Shown here: positions 9,336 to 17,655 of the stretch, in pieces
Layout: each line of letters starts with the position of its first letter
How positions within the stretch are numbered: position 1 is the stretch's first letter
Source: Propionibacteriaceae bacterium UBA6122
GTDB lineage: Bacteria > Actinomycetota > Actinomycetes > Propionibacteriales > Propionibacteriaceae
Direction of reading: 5' to 3'
Length of the DNA stretch: 35,497 nt
Assembly: GCA_002428365.1 (NCBI GenBank)
Contig: DIVW01000023.1
Coordinates: forward strand, 32,691 to 68,187
Translations under genes and position numbers: made by a program
Notes under the pieces: model-generated
What the model was told of the DNA's origin: nothing
Database searches by the model: none
What the model saw: only the letters and a program-made list of their open reading frames with translations

Positions 9336-9424
9336 CGGAGCCTCCTTGCCCACACCCGTCCAGGCGACGGAACAACAAATCTAATCCATCGCGCCCGGCG
9401 CGGAACCCAGGGAGTCACTCCATC
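9336..9424. promoter_or_regulatory. Divergent lysR / butyrate kinase control region
   Basis: The 89 bp between the two divergent starts holds a perfect 13-base palindrome CGCGCCCGGCGCG (9390-9402) and an A/T-rich patch AACAACAAATCTAAT (9371-9385), the only such patch here. The patch is where a promoter would be expected, and the palindrome is a candidate regulator contact. I saw no clear T-N11-A LysR box of high symmetry. Confidence 0.4.
9341..9347 (-). promoter_or_regulatory. Ribosome binding site deciding the LysR start
   Basis: On the minus strand this reads AAGGAGG, five bases before the GTG at 9335. It places the start six codons inside the longest open frame. Confidence 0.75.
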
Positions 9425-10549
9425 ATGAGCACGATTTTCACCATCAACTGCGGCTCTACCTCGACGAAGGTAGCCTGGTTCGAAGACAACCACGCGATCG
9501 CGCGGGCGTCCTTGGACGTACCGCTGGCGAGCCTGGCCGACATGCCCAAGGTTCTCGACCAGACCGCTTACCGCACCGCCCAGGTGCGCGAGTTCTTGCA
9601 GAGCAACGGCTTGGACGCTACCGGCGTCGACATCGTCGTGGCCAGGGCCGGCACCATTCACCACGTTCGTCACGACGGCGCCTACGCGGTCAACGAGTTG
9701 ATGATCGCCACCCTGAAATTCGCACCGGCCGCCCAACATGCGTCCACGCTGTCGTGCTTGATCGGCATCGAGCTGGTCGCTGGCACCGATATCCCGGTGA
9801 TCATCTACGACCCGACCTGCGTGGATTCGGTCGACGAGATCGCCAAGATCACCGGTGTCCCCGAGATCGTGAACCTGCCGGTGTACCACCTGCTCAACCC
9901 CAAGGCCGCCGGCCATCGCTACGCCGCCTCGATCGGACGGGCCTACAACGAGCTCAACCTCGTGATCGCCCACCTCGGCGGTGGCATCACCATGGCTTTC
10001 CACGACCACGGCCGCGTCGTCGATTGGATCTACGACGACGGTGGACCCATGTCGCCCCAGCGGGCTGGCGCAATCCCCACCCGCTTCCTGACCGACTTCA
10101 TCTACAAGTCGGGGTGGTCGCACCAACAGATGCGGATGTACCTGGCGGGCAAGGCCGGCGTGGCCGCGCACTTGGACACCCAAGATCTGCGTGAGGTGGA
10201 GCGACGGGTGATCGCCGGAGACGAGCATGCCGAGCTGGTCTACCGCGCGATGGCCTACGGCGTCGCCAAGGGGATCGGCCAGCTGGCCTGCGTTCGGGCA
10301 GGCGCGGTCGACCAGATCATCCTCACCGGCGGGATCGCGCATAGTGACCTGTTCACCGGTTGGGTGCGCGAACTGGTCACCTGGATCGCCCCGGTCACGA
10401 TCCTTCCCGGTGAACACGAGATGGAGGCACTCGCCGAGGGCGGCCTGCGCGTGCTGCGCGGCGAAGAGGCCGTCCACGACTACGACGTGTACCCGCCCGG
10501 CTACTCCTCGATCGAGGAGATCATCACCCGCCCCAGCTTCTTGGCCTGA
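9425..10549 (+). CDS. buk: Butyrate kinase family acyl kinase
   Basis: ASKHA-fold kinase that interconverts butyryl- (or related acyl-) phosphate plus ADP with the free acid plus ATP. 374 residues, near the family's ~355. Seen: N-terminal phosphate loop INCGSTSTKVAWF, central HLGGGITMAFHDHGRVVD, PMSPQRAGAIPT, and adenosine-region ILTGGIAHS. First gene of an operon that also carries phosphotransbutyrylase (12414) three genes on, which makes Ptb-Buk substrate-level phosphorylation the likely ATP-yielding exit. GGGAG lies about a dozen bases before the ATG. Chain length is not resolved by sequence; isobutyrate, isovalerate or other short acids are possible. Confidence 0.9.
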   Translation: MSTIFTINCGSTSTKVAWFEDNHAIARASLDVPLASLADMPKVLDQTAYRTAQVREFLQSNGLDATGVDIVVARAGTIHHVRHDGAYAVNELMIATLKFAPAAQHASTLSCLIGIELVAGTDIPVIIYDPTCVDSVDEIAKITGVPEIVNLPVYHLLNPKAAGHRYAASIGRAYNELNLVIAHLGGGITMAFHDHGRVVDWIYDDGGPMSPQRAGAIPTRFLTDFIYKSGWSHQQMRMYLAGKAGVAAHLDTQDLREVERRVIAGDEHAELVYRAMAYGVAKGIGQLACVRAGAVDQIILTGGIAHSDLFTGWVRELVTWIAPVTILPGEHEMEALAEGGLRVLRGEEAVHDYDVYPPGYSSIEEIITRPSFLA

Positions 10550-10579
10550 TTACAGCAACTCACGAAAGGAACTTTTGAC

Positions 10580-11434
10580 ATGGACCTCAGCAACAAGGTC
10601 GTGCTGACCGCGGCCCTCACCGGTGCCGTCACCCCCAAGTCGATCAACAGCGCCATCCCGATGACGCCGGAGGAGATCGCCGAGGACGCCTATCGCGTCT
10701 GGCAGGCCGGCGCCTCCGTGGTGCATTTCCACATGCGCGACGACGAGGGGCTCGGCACGATGGACAAGGAGCGCTTCAAGAAGACGATCGAGCTGCTGCG
10801 GGGAAACCACCCCGACTGCGACGTGGTGATCAACTTCACCACCGCCGGTGACAGCCGCGCCACCGACGACGAACGACTCGCGCACCTGCCCTACGTGACT
10901 CCCGAGATCGGTACCTTCGACGCCGGCTCCTTCAACTGGATGCCCGACGGCGTTTTCATCAACAGCCCGGCCTTCCTGGAGCGGCTCGGACGCACGCTCA
11001 CCGACCTGGGGATCAAGCCCGAATACGAGATCTTCGACTCCGGAATGATGGGGATCGTCGACTACTTCGCGGCCAAAGGCGTTCTCAAGGCGCCGTTCCA
11101 CTACCAGTTCGTGCTGGGCGTTCCCGGTGGCATGCCAGCCACCACCGAAAGCCTGGTGTACCTGAAGAGCCTGCTGCCAGCGGAATCCACCTGGGGTGCT
11201 TTCGGCGTCGGCCGTGACAACCAGAAGGTCATCTACGCCACGTTGGCTCTGGGTGGTCACATCCGCGTCGGACTGGAAGACAACGTCTACCTGACCCGCG
11301 GAGTCAAAGCGACCAATGTGCAACTGGTCGAGCGGGCCGTCCGCGTCATTCGTGACTACGGCAAAGAGGTGGCCACGCCGGACGAGGCGCGGCAGATCCT
11401 CTCGCTGCCGGCCCGGGCTGGGCAGCAGGCATGA
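10580..11434 (+). CDS. BKACE (DUF849) beta-keto acid cleavage enzyme
   Basis: Zn-dependent TIM-barrel enzyme that cleaves a beta-keto acid with acetyl-CoA to acetoacetate and a new acyl-CoA. 284 residues. Zn ligands of 3-keto-5-aminohexanoate cleavage enzyme (His46, His48, Glu230) match H49, H51 and E233. The catalytic-region Arg226 matches R229, and the LED pair is conserved. Glu14, which in the type enzyme holds the substrate amino group, is V17 here (motif TGAV instead of TGAE), so an amino-substituted substrate is unlikely. A neutral beta-keto acid, such as a 3,5-dioxo or 3-oxo acid, fits better (inference). AAAGGA precedes the ATG. The stop overlaps the next start (ATGA). Acetoacetate produced could be activated by the CoA-transferase at 14538-15874. 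Confidence 0.9.
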   Translation: MDLSNKVVLTAALTGAVTPKSINSAIPMTPEEIAEDAYRVWQAGASVVHFHMRDDEGLGTMDKERFKKTIELLRGNHPDCDVVINFTTAGDSRATDDERLAHLPYVTPEIGTFDAGSFNWMPDGVFINSPAFLERLGRTLTDLGIKPEYEIFDSGMMGIVDYFAAKGVLKAPFHYQFVLGVPGGMPATTESLVYLKSLLPAESTWGAFGVGRDNQKVIYATLALGGHIRVGLEDNVYLTRGVKATNVQLVERAVRVIRDYGKEVATPDEARQILSLPARAGQQA

Positions 11435-12414
11435 CGCAGGTAAACACCGTCCGCGGTCCGGTCGAGGCCTCCAGCCTCGGCCGCACACTGATGCACGAGC
11501 ACCTGGTCTTCGGGTACCCCGGCAACGAGGGCGACCGCTCGATGTGGACCTACGACCCCGACGCGATCGTTGCCACCGGCACCGCGGCCGTCCGATCGAT
11601 CCAAGCCCAGGGGTTCGCCACTCTCTTCGACGCCACCCCGAACGACTGTTCGCGCAACCCGCTGCTCTTGAAGCGGATCGCCGAACAGACCGGGTTCAAC
11701 GTGATCTGCGCGACCGGCTACTACAAAGAGGCCCACGGCGGTTCGGCGTACTTCGGGATGCGCAGCCTGTTCACCGACACCGTCTCCGAACTGGCCGACC
11801 TGTTCATTCGTGAGCTCACCGTGGGCATCGGCGACACCGGGGTCAAGGCGGGCATTATGAAGCTCGGGACCGGCCACGGCGGCATCTCCGACTACGAGCA
11901 CGCCGTCATCAAGGCGGCAGCGCGCGCGCAGCAGGCCACCGGCGCCCCGATCATCACCCACACCGAAGACGGCAACGGGGGCCCGGCGCAGGCCAGGGCC
12001 CTGGTCGAAGCCGGAGCCGATCCGGCCAAGACCGTCGTGGGCCACATGTGCGGCAACGTCCGGGACCTCGACTATCAGCTGGCCACCCTCGCCTACGGCG
12101 TTGGTATCGGCTACGACCGCACCGGCGGCAACAAGCTGTTCAATGACATCACCGACGACGATCGCATGGACATGGCCGTTACCCTCGCCGAGCGGGGCTA
12201 CCTGAACCGGATCTTCTGGTCCCAGGACAGCATCGCCACCTGGCTCGGACGCAGCTGGGACGGCTTCCGCTCGCTGCCGGGCGCGGAGAACTGGAAGATC
12301 ACGCGGATCGGCGACTACATCGAGCCGGGCCTGCGGCAGCGGGGCCTCACTCAGGCCGATCTGGATCAGCTCCTGATCGCTAACCCGGCCAGTCTGTTCG
12401 GAGCGGACGCCTGA
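11431..12414 (+). CDS. Phosphotriesterase-fold metal hydrolase (lactonase-like)
   Basis: A 327-residue amidohydrolase-superfamily protein of the phosphotriesterase family. All binuclear metal ligands are present in order: H22-x-H24 (MHEH), bridging K144 expected to be carbamylated (GIMKLGTG), H177 (THTED), H205 (GHMCG) and D266 (SQD). Members hydrolyse lactones or other esters as well as phosphotriesters. In this operon a lactone or cyclic enol-ester intermediate is more plausible than an organophosphate (inference). Translationally coupled on both sides: ATGA with BKACE and TGATG with ptb. This argues for a role in the same reaction sequence. No signal peptide, so cytoplasmic. Confidence 0.85.
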   Translation: MTQVNTVRGPVEASSLGRTLMHEHLVFGYPGNEGDRSMWTYDPDAIVATGTAAVRSIQAQGFATLFDATPNDCSRNPLLLKRIAEQTGFNVICATGYYKEAHGGSAYFGMRSLFTDTVSELADLFIRELTVGIGDTGVKAGIMKLGTGHGGISDYEHAVIKAAARAQQATGAPIITHTEDGNGGPAQARALVEAGADPAKTVVGHMCGNVRDLDYQLATLAYGVGIGYDRTGGNKLFNDITDDDRMDMAVTLAERGYLNRIFWSQDSIATWLGRSWDGFRSLPGAENWKITRIGDYIEPGLRQRGLTQADLDQLLIANPASLFGADA

Positions 12415-13349
12415 TGTATGCCACTTTCGCCGAATTACAGGCGGCCTTCCCACTTGACGGTCGCCCGCAGCGCTGCGCTGTCGCTGGCGCGGCCGATGGG
12501 CACACGCTCGAAGCGGTCATGCTCGCCGCCCGAGTGGGTTTCCTGGTTCCCGTGCTGATCGGCCCGGTCGCCGAGATCAAGGCCGTGCTCGCCACGCTGG
12601 ACGTCGTCGAGCCCTGCACGATCCACGACTGCCCCGAGGGTCGAAACCCCGCCGAGGTCGCGGTCCGACTGGTGCGGGAGGGGCAGGCCGATTTCATCTT
12701 GAAGGGCCTGATGCAGACCCCCGACCTGCTGCGCCCCATCCTGAACAAGGAGACCGGGCTCAACGATCGGGGCTTCATCACTCACTTCGGGCTGATGCAG
12801 ATTGCCGGCTATCACAAGCTGCTCGGCATGACCGACTCCGCGGTGATCCCGTATCCGACGCTGGCCGACAAGGCCAAGATCATCACGGTCTGCACCGAGG
12901 CGCTGCGCAGCTTGGGCATCGCCGCTCCGATCGTGGCCGCACTGTGCGCGATCGAATCGGTCAGTCCGAAGATGCCCGAAACCCAAGACGCGCACGCGCT
13001 GGCCGAGATGAGTGCCCAAGGTGAGTTCGGTGACGCCGTGGTGGTCGGGCCGATCTCCTACGACCTGGCCACGAGCCACGAGGCGGCCCAAATCAAGGGT
13101 TACGACTCGCCGTATGCCGGCGAGGCCGACCTGCTGCTCGTGCCGCAGATGGTCACTGGCAACGTGATGAGCAAGATCTGGAACGCCGACGAGCGCAATC
13201 TGCTGGCTGGCTGCCTGATCGGGGCCCGGGTTCCGGTCGGGCTCACCTCCCGCAGCGCGCCGATGGAGCAGAAGCTCGCATCGCTGCTGTTGTGCAGTCT
13301 GCTCAGTGCAGCTGCGAACCCCGCCAACACCCAAGGAGTTCCCGCATGA
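12414..13349 (+). CDS. ptb: Phosphate acyltransferase (phosphotransbutyrylase-like)
   Basis: PTA/PTB-family enzyme that exchanges CoA of butyryl-CoA (or a similar acyl-CoA) for phosphate. 311 residues, typical of Ptb (~300) and shorter than multidomain Pta. Seen: AVAGAADGHTLEAVMLAARVGF at the front, FILKGLMQT, and a C-terminal half with PISYDLATS, SPYAGEADLLLVP and GNVMSK, all family hallmarks. It partners with the butyrate kinase at 9425, but here two genes are inserted between them. Start ATG overlaps the previous stop (TGATG), and its own stop overlaps the thiolase start (ATGA). Confidence 0.9.
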   Translation: MYATFAELQAAFPLDGRPQRCAVAGAADGHTLEAVMLAARVGFLVPVLIGPVAEIKAVLATLDVVEPCTIHDCPEGRNPAEVAVRLVREGQADFILKGLMQTPDLLRPILNKETGLNDRGFITHFGLMQIAGYHKLLGMTDSAVIPYPTLADKAKIITVCTEALRSLGIAAPIVAALCAIESVSPKMPETQDAHALAEMSAQGEFGDAVVVGPISYDLATSHEAAQIKGYDSPYAGEADLLLVPQMVTGNVMSKIWNADERNLLAGCLIGARVPVGLTSRSAPMEQKLASLLLCSLLSAAANPANTQGVPA

Positions 13350-14536
13350 CCAGCTATCTGCCCGGCGACATCGTGGTCGTCGGCGCCGCCCGTACGCCGA
13401 ACGGACGTCTCAAGGGCAGCCTCGCCGAGGTTGCCGCCGTCGATCTCGGCGCCGCGGCGATCCGCGGAGCTCTGGCCAAGGCCGGAATCGACCCGGACGC
13501 CGTCGACGCGGTGGTGATGGGGAACGTACTCCAAGCCGGACTGGGGCAATGCCCGGCCCGGCAGGCGGCGATCGCCGCCGGTCTGGGCTGGGACGTCCCG
13601 GCGATCACCGTCAACAAGGTTTGCTTGGCCGGACTCGCCGCCATCATCGACGCTGCCCGGATGATTCGCTGCGGCGACGCCGCGGTTGTGGTGGCTGGCG
13701 GCATGGAATCGATGACGCGCGCGCCGCACCTGCTGGTGGGGAGCCGGTCTGGCTGGACCTTCGGCAACGTCACCGCCGTCGACTCGATGGCCAACGACGG
13801 GCTTTCCGACGCCTGGAGCCACGAAGCCATGGGCTTGGACACCGACCGCCGGACTGCCGATTACCCGGCCACCCGCGAAGAGCAGGACGCGATCGCTGCC
13901 CGCTCCCATCAGCTGGCCGCGAAGGCGTGGGCCGAAGGCGTGTTTGCTGACGAGATCGTCCCGGTGGTCGTGCCAGGCCGCAAGGGTGACACCATCGTCG
14001 AGGTCGACGAGGGCATCCGTCCCGACACCACGACCGAGTCGCTAGCGAAGCTGCGTCCGGCGTTCCGGCCCGATGGCACGCTGACCGCTGGCAACTCCTC
14101 CAGCATCAACGACGGGGGAGCCGCGGTGGTGTTGACCACTCGGGCCAATGCCGAAGCTCAGGGGTGGACGGTGTTGGTGACCCTGCGCGCCGCCGCCCAG
14201 GTGGCCGGCCCGTCGCCAGCCCTGGCGCCGCAACCGGGCAATGCCATCGCCAAGGCGCTGGAGCTGCAAGGTTGGACCGTCGACGACCTCGACCTCATCG
14301 AGATCAACGAAGCCTTCGCCGCGGTGACGGTGTGCGCGGTGCGTCAGTTGGGCGTGCCGTTGGAGAAGGTCAATGTGCACGGTGGTGCGATCGCCTTCGG
14401 GCATCCGATCGGGCAATCCGGTGCACGGCTGATCGTCCACCTCGCCCACGAGCTGCACCGGCGGGGCGCCGGACGGGCTGCCGCCTCGCTGTGTGGCGGA
14501 ACCGGCCAGGGCGACGCTCTACTCCTGGAGGCCTGA
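13346..14536 (+). CDS. Acetyl-CoA acetyltransferase / thiolase (1 of 3)
   Basis: A 396-residue thiolase that cleaves or forms 3-oxoacyl-CoA with CoA. Seen: nucleophile C93 in NKVCLAG, catalytic NEAFAAV, GHPIGQSGAR histidine loop and a final CGGTGQG cysteine. The nucleophile context NKVCLAG and the GTGQG ending differ from the NMLCGSG and GGGMG of the third thiolase (32382), so the substrate pocket probably differs. Sits between ptb and the two-subunit CoA-transferase, so a likely role is thiolysis of acetoacetyl-CoA or another short 3-oxoacyl-CoA formed from the BKACE products. Confidence 0.93.
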   Translation: MTSYLPGDIVVVGAARTPNGRLKGSLAEVAAVDLGAAAIRGALAKAGIDPDAVDAVVMGNVLQAGLGQCPARQAAIAAGLGWDVPAITVNKVCLAGLAAIIDAARMIRCGDAAVVVAGGMESMTRAPHLLVGSRSGWTFGNVTAVDSMANDGLSDAWSHEAMGLDTDRRTADYPATREEQDAIAARSHQLAAKAWAEGVFADEIVPVVVPGRKGDTIVEVDEGIRPDTTTESLAKLRPAFRPDGTLTAGNSSSINDGGAAVVLTTRANAEAQGWTVLVTLRAAAQVAGPSPALAPQPGNAIAKALELQGWTVDDLDLIEINEAFAAVTVCAVRQLGVPLEKVNVHGGAIAFGHPIGQSGARLIVHLAHELHRRGAGRAAASLCGGTGQGDALLLEA

Positions 14537-14537
14537 C

Positions 14538-15194
14538 ATGTCGAAACTGTTGAGCCTGGACGATGCGGTCGCGAAGATCAGTGACGGCATGACCGTGATG
14601 TTCGGTGGGTTCATGGGATGCGGCAACGCCCACCTCCTGGTGCAGGCGATCGTCGACTCCGGACGTACCGACCTCACCATGATCAGCAACGACGCTTCGA
14701 CGCCGGGCTACGGCATCGCCACGCTGGTGGAGCACAAGCGGCTGCGGAAGCTGATCACCTCCCATGTGGGACTCAACCCACAGGTCGCGGTGCAGATGAA
14801 CGCCGGCGAACTCGAAGTGGAGCTGGTGCCGCAAGGCACTCTGGCCGAACGGATCCGCTCCGGTGGCGCCGGGCTCGGCGGTGTCCTCACTCCGACCGGG
14901 ATTGGTACCCCGATTGCCGAAGGTAAGGACGTAATCACCGTCGACGGTCGCCAGTATCTGCTGGAGAAGCCGCTTCGGGCGGACGTGGCGCTGATCAGCG
15001 GCTATCGCGTCGACCGCAACGGCAACGTCTGGTACCGCGGGGACGCCCGCAACTTCAATCCGGTGATGGCCACCGCCGCCGACCTGGTGATCGTGGAGGC
15101 CGACCACCTGGTCGAGCTCGGCGACATCGCGCCGGAGGACGTGGTCACCCCCGGCGTCTTCGTCGACCACATCGTCGTAGGAGGATCGCTATGA
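14538..15194 (+). CDS. 3-oxoacid CoA-transferase, subunit A
   Basis: Alpha subunit (218 residues) of a class I CoA-transferase of the AtoD/ScoA type. Seen: GMTVMFGGFMGCGNAH, the glycine-rich CoA-binding loop, then HVGLNPQ and LVPQGTLAERIRSGGAG, standard for the family. It would move CoA from an acyl-CoA to acetoacetate or another oxo-acid. The ATG giving MSKLLSL is chosen because GGAGG lies seven bases upstream. The longer open frame would run into the thiolase. Starts one base after the thiolase stop and overlaps the B subunit start by four bases. Confidence 0.92.
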   Translation: MSKLLSLDDAVAKISDGMTVMFGGFMGCGNAHLLVQAIVDSGRTDLTMISNDASTPGYGIATLVEHKRLRKLITSHVGLNPQVAVQMNAGELEVELVPQGTLAERIRSGGAGLGGVLTPTGIGTPIAEGKDVITVDGRQYLLEKPLRADVALISGYRVDRNGNVWYRGDARNFNPVMATAADLVIVEADHLVELGDIAPEDVVTPGVFVDHIVVGGSL

Positions 15195-15874
15195 CCGCCG
15201 CCACAACACCGGTCGTCATTGACCGCACCAACCTCAAGGAGTTCATCGCCCGCCGAGTGGCCAAGGAACTGCGTGACGGTGACTTCGTCAATCTCGGTAT
15301 CGGCTTGCCGACCTTGGTGCCGCAGTTCCTGGCGCCGGAAGTCCAGGTCACGCTGCAGGCTGAGGTCGGCATGGTCGGGGCCGGTCCGTGCCCCGCGGTC
15401 GAACCGGACCCCCGCTACGTGGTGGATGCCGGTGGCAAGCCAGCCTCGATCAGACTCGGTGGGGCCTTCATCGATTCGGTGACGTCGTTCACGCTGATTC
15501 GTGGCGGTCACGTCGACGCGACCGTGCTGGGTGCGTTGCAGGTTGACGCCGAGGGGAACCTCGCCAACTGGATCATCCCCGGAAAGATGGTGCCGGGGAT
15601 GGGCGGCGCGATGGACCTCGTGGTCGGGGCGAAGCGAGTGATCGTGGCCATGGAGCACACCCAACGCGGTGAGCCCAAGATCCTGCCGCGCTGCACCTTG
15701 CCGCTGACCGCGGTGAAGTGCGTCGACCTGATCGTCACCGAAATGGGAGTGATCGAGGTGCGGCCCACCGGCCTGGTCCTGACAGAGATCAACCCCGAGT
15801 TCACCGTGGCCCAGGTGGTGGCCGCAACGGCCGCTGTGCTGACAGTGTCGCCGAACCTCGTCGAGATCCGTTGA
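15191..15874 (+). CDS. 3-oxoacid CoA-transferase, subunit B
   Basis: Beta subunit (227 residues) of the class I CoA-transferase, AtoA/ScoB type. Seen: VNLGIGLPTLVPQF and the catalytic glutamate E58 in LQAEVGMVGAGP, where AtoA has SENGLLG. Glu is kept while the following Asn is Val, a modest change next to the active site. Further motifs are GGHVDATVLGALQVD and WIIPGKMVPGMGGAMDLV. It pairs with the A subunit immediately upstream (ATGA overlap). Together they probably activate acetoacetate released by BKACE, or the oxo-acid released by ring opening. Confidence 0.92.
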   Translation: MTAATTPVVIDRTNLKEFIARRVAKELRDGDFVNLGIGLPTLVPQFLAPEVQVTLQAEVGMVGAGPCPAVEPDPRYVVDAGGKPASIRLGGAFIDSVTSFTLIRGGHVDATVLGALQVDAEGNLANWIIPGKMVPGMGGAMDLVVGAKRVIVAMEHTQRGEPKILPRCTLPLTAVKCVDLIVTEMGVIEVRPTGLVLTEINPEFTVAQVVAATAAVLTVSPNLVEIR

Positions 15875-16217
15875 CCCTGCCATGGCAAGGTTCTATGCAC
15901 GATTTGGATTGGCTCATGCAGCGCCCCGGAGATAGCTTCATCAGGGGGCGACGACAGGCCGCCGCTGGGGATTCATCCTCCGGAACTGCACTTACAACGA
16001 AGTGGATTGCAGCCATGAGCGTTTTGCGCGAGCGAGTCCGTGACGCGTTGGACGTTCTCATCGGCCCGATGCCTTCAAGTTGGACGGCCGGCGTGCACCG
16101 GCCGCCCAACGTACGACCGGCCGGCAACGTCCGGGCGAAAGCCAGACAAGCAAGGAATCTCACAACCCGCGTCCGGTGAAACCCGATGCGACCTACGTAC
16201 GAGACAAGGAAACCACA
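15875..16217. other. Non-coding interval before the MFS gene
   Basis: 343 bp with no convincing gene. A short open frame beginning at 16016 is arginine-rich with poor codon choice and looks spurious. The interval contains a hairpin CGGCCGG-CGTGCA-CCGGCCG at 16085-16104 and a second CCGGCCGG block 15 bp later. The end holds AAGGAAA before the permease start. It may include both an operon terminator and a promoter, but I cannot pick out -35/-10 boxes with confidence. Confidence 0.5.
16085..16104 (+). terminator. Hairpin in the ctfB-MFS interval
   Basis: Perfect 7-bp arms CGGCCGG / CCGGCCG around a CGTGCA loop, about 210 bp after the CoA-transferase stop. No T-run follows, so it may be a terminator, a processing site or an operator. 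Confidence 0.35.
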
Positions 16218-17540
16218 ATGGCACATAGTGCAACGGCGCCAGCCTTGAGTGAAGGGGCCTACAAACCCTTCCGCTGGTTCGTCCTCGCCACCCTGATCGT
16301 CGTGGTGGCCGTTCAGGCCATCGCTCTGATCGCCCCGGCGCCCCTGATTGGCGAAATCATCCAGACCACCAACCTCACTCCCGGCGAGGTCACCTGGATG
16401 ACCATGGGCACCTGGAACCTCTTCGTCGCTGTCGCCGCCATTCTGGGCGGCCCACTGATCGACAAGTTCGGCTTCAAGTGGATGTACATCTTCGGCATGG
16501 TCATGATCGGGCTGGGCTGGCTACTCATGCCGGTCATCGGCGACAGCTTCATGGGCATGACCGTCGCTCGGGCCATCCAAGCGATTGGTGGCGGGCCCAT
16601 CATGGGCGCCGGTGTCTACATCTCGGCCACCTGCTTCCCGAGGAAAGAACGTGCCATGGTCAATGGGTTCCTCGGCTTCGCGATGGGCCTGGGCATCATG
16701 GCTGGGCTCACCCTCGGCCCGGCGAGCACTGCAGCCGCCGGCAACTGGGCTGTGGGTCTGAGCAACCTGTGGCCGCTGGCCGTGGTCGGCATTGTCATGA
16801 CCGTCATCGTGATGGTCGGCCCGAAGGTCGCCCCGGCGGACGCTGCCGCCGAGCGTGGTGACTCGACTGCGAACGCGTCCAACCTGGCGCTGTACAAGAA
16901 GGCGCTGACCATGCCGCTGACCTGGATCGCCACCGCCACCGTGGTCATTGCGTCCTGGTTCAACCAGGCCTTCAACGACATGACCCCTGGCTACCTCGCC
17001 CTTGACACGCCGGTGGGTCTCGGCCTCGGCGCCGCAGGTGCGGGATCGGTTGCTTCGCTGGCCCAGATCGGCAACATGGTCGGCTGCCTGGCAGTGGGTG
17101 TCCTGGTCGAGCGGCTGTTCCACGGCAAGGCTCGTCCGGCCCTGATGATCGCCTTCACTGCGATGGCAGTGGGCGCAGGTCTTCTCCTGGTGCCAGGGAT
17201 CAATACCAGCCAGGTGCTGCTGACCGCGGTGATGATGGTCACGGTCTTCTTCCTCGGCTGGATCAACGCCACCGCACTTGGCTGGGTTGCCAAGAACTAC
17301 CCGGCAGAGATCACCGGCAAGCTCGGTGGAACGGCGCAGGGCATCGGCATCTTCGGCGGGTTGGCCGGCGTGGCCGCGGGCTCCGCGGCGCTGCACGCGA
17401 CGGGCTTCTACACCGTGTCGACGTTGATCATGGTCGGGGTCGCGCTGGTCGGTGTGGCGGTGTCCTTCTTCATGCAGACGCAGAAGCACCAGGCTCTGCT
17501 GAGCCCTGCTGCCGAGACGCTCGCCTCGTCGGGTCGCTAA
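16218..17540 (+). CDS. MFS transporter, probable organic-anion permease
   Basis: A 440-residue major facilitator superfamily protein with about twelve membrane segments and a central cytoplasmic loop near residues 205-225 (VAPADAAAERGDSTANAS). Seen: GGPLIDKFGFKWMYIFG, the variant of the MFS loop 2-3 signature, and FPRKERAMVNGFLGFAMGLG after helix 4, common in carboxylate and sugar-acid permeases. Start at MAHSATAPAL with AAGGAAA upstream; the longer frame is unlike a membrane protein. Placed after the CoA-transferase genes, it is the only evident importer, so it probably brings in the pathway substrate or exports the acid product. Confidence 0.88.
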   Translation: MAHSATAPALSEGAYKPFRWFVLATLIVVVAVQAIALIAPAPLIGEIIQTTNLTPGEVTWMTMGTWNLFVAVAAILGGPLIDKFGFKWMYIFGMVMIGLGWLLMPVIGDSFMGMTVARAIQAIGGGPIMGAGVYISATCFPRKERAMVNGFLGFAMGLGIMAGLTLGPASTAAAGNWAVGLSNLWPLAVVGIVMTVIVMVGPKVAPADAAAERGDSTANASNLALYKKALTMPLTWIATATVVIASWFNQAFNDMTPGYLALDTPVGLGLGAAGAGSVASLAQIGNMVGCLAVGVLVERLFHGKARPALMIAFTAMAVGAGLLLVPGINTSQVLLTAVMMVTVFFLGWINATALGWVAKNYPAEITGKLGGTAQGIGIFGGLAGVAAGSAALHATGFYTVSTLIMVGVALVGVAVSFFMQTQKHQALLSPAAETLASSGR

Positions 17541-17546
17541 CACGTG

Positions 17547-17580
17547 AGCGTGGGTTCGCGGGAGACCGCGAGCCCACGCT
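17547..17580 (+). terminator. Hairpin after the MFS gene
   Basis: Arms of 15 bases (17547-17561 and 17566-17580) around a GAGA loop, pairing throughout with one G-U pair, seven bases after the MFS stop. Followed by CTCTC rather than a T-run. Likely terminator. Confidence 0.65.
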
Positions 17581-17655
17581 CTCTCAGTGGAACTGCCGAA
17601 GCGATCGGTCGATGCCGACTGCTTCGGAGTCGGGCCTTTTAAGAGTGGGGAAGAA

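Noticed and set aside
16016..16179. Short open frame beginning MSVLRERVRDALDV before the MFS gene
   Set aside because: No ribosome site, arginine-rich second half crossing a hairpin, no recognised family.
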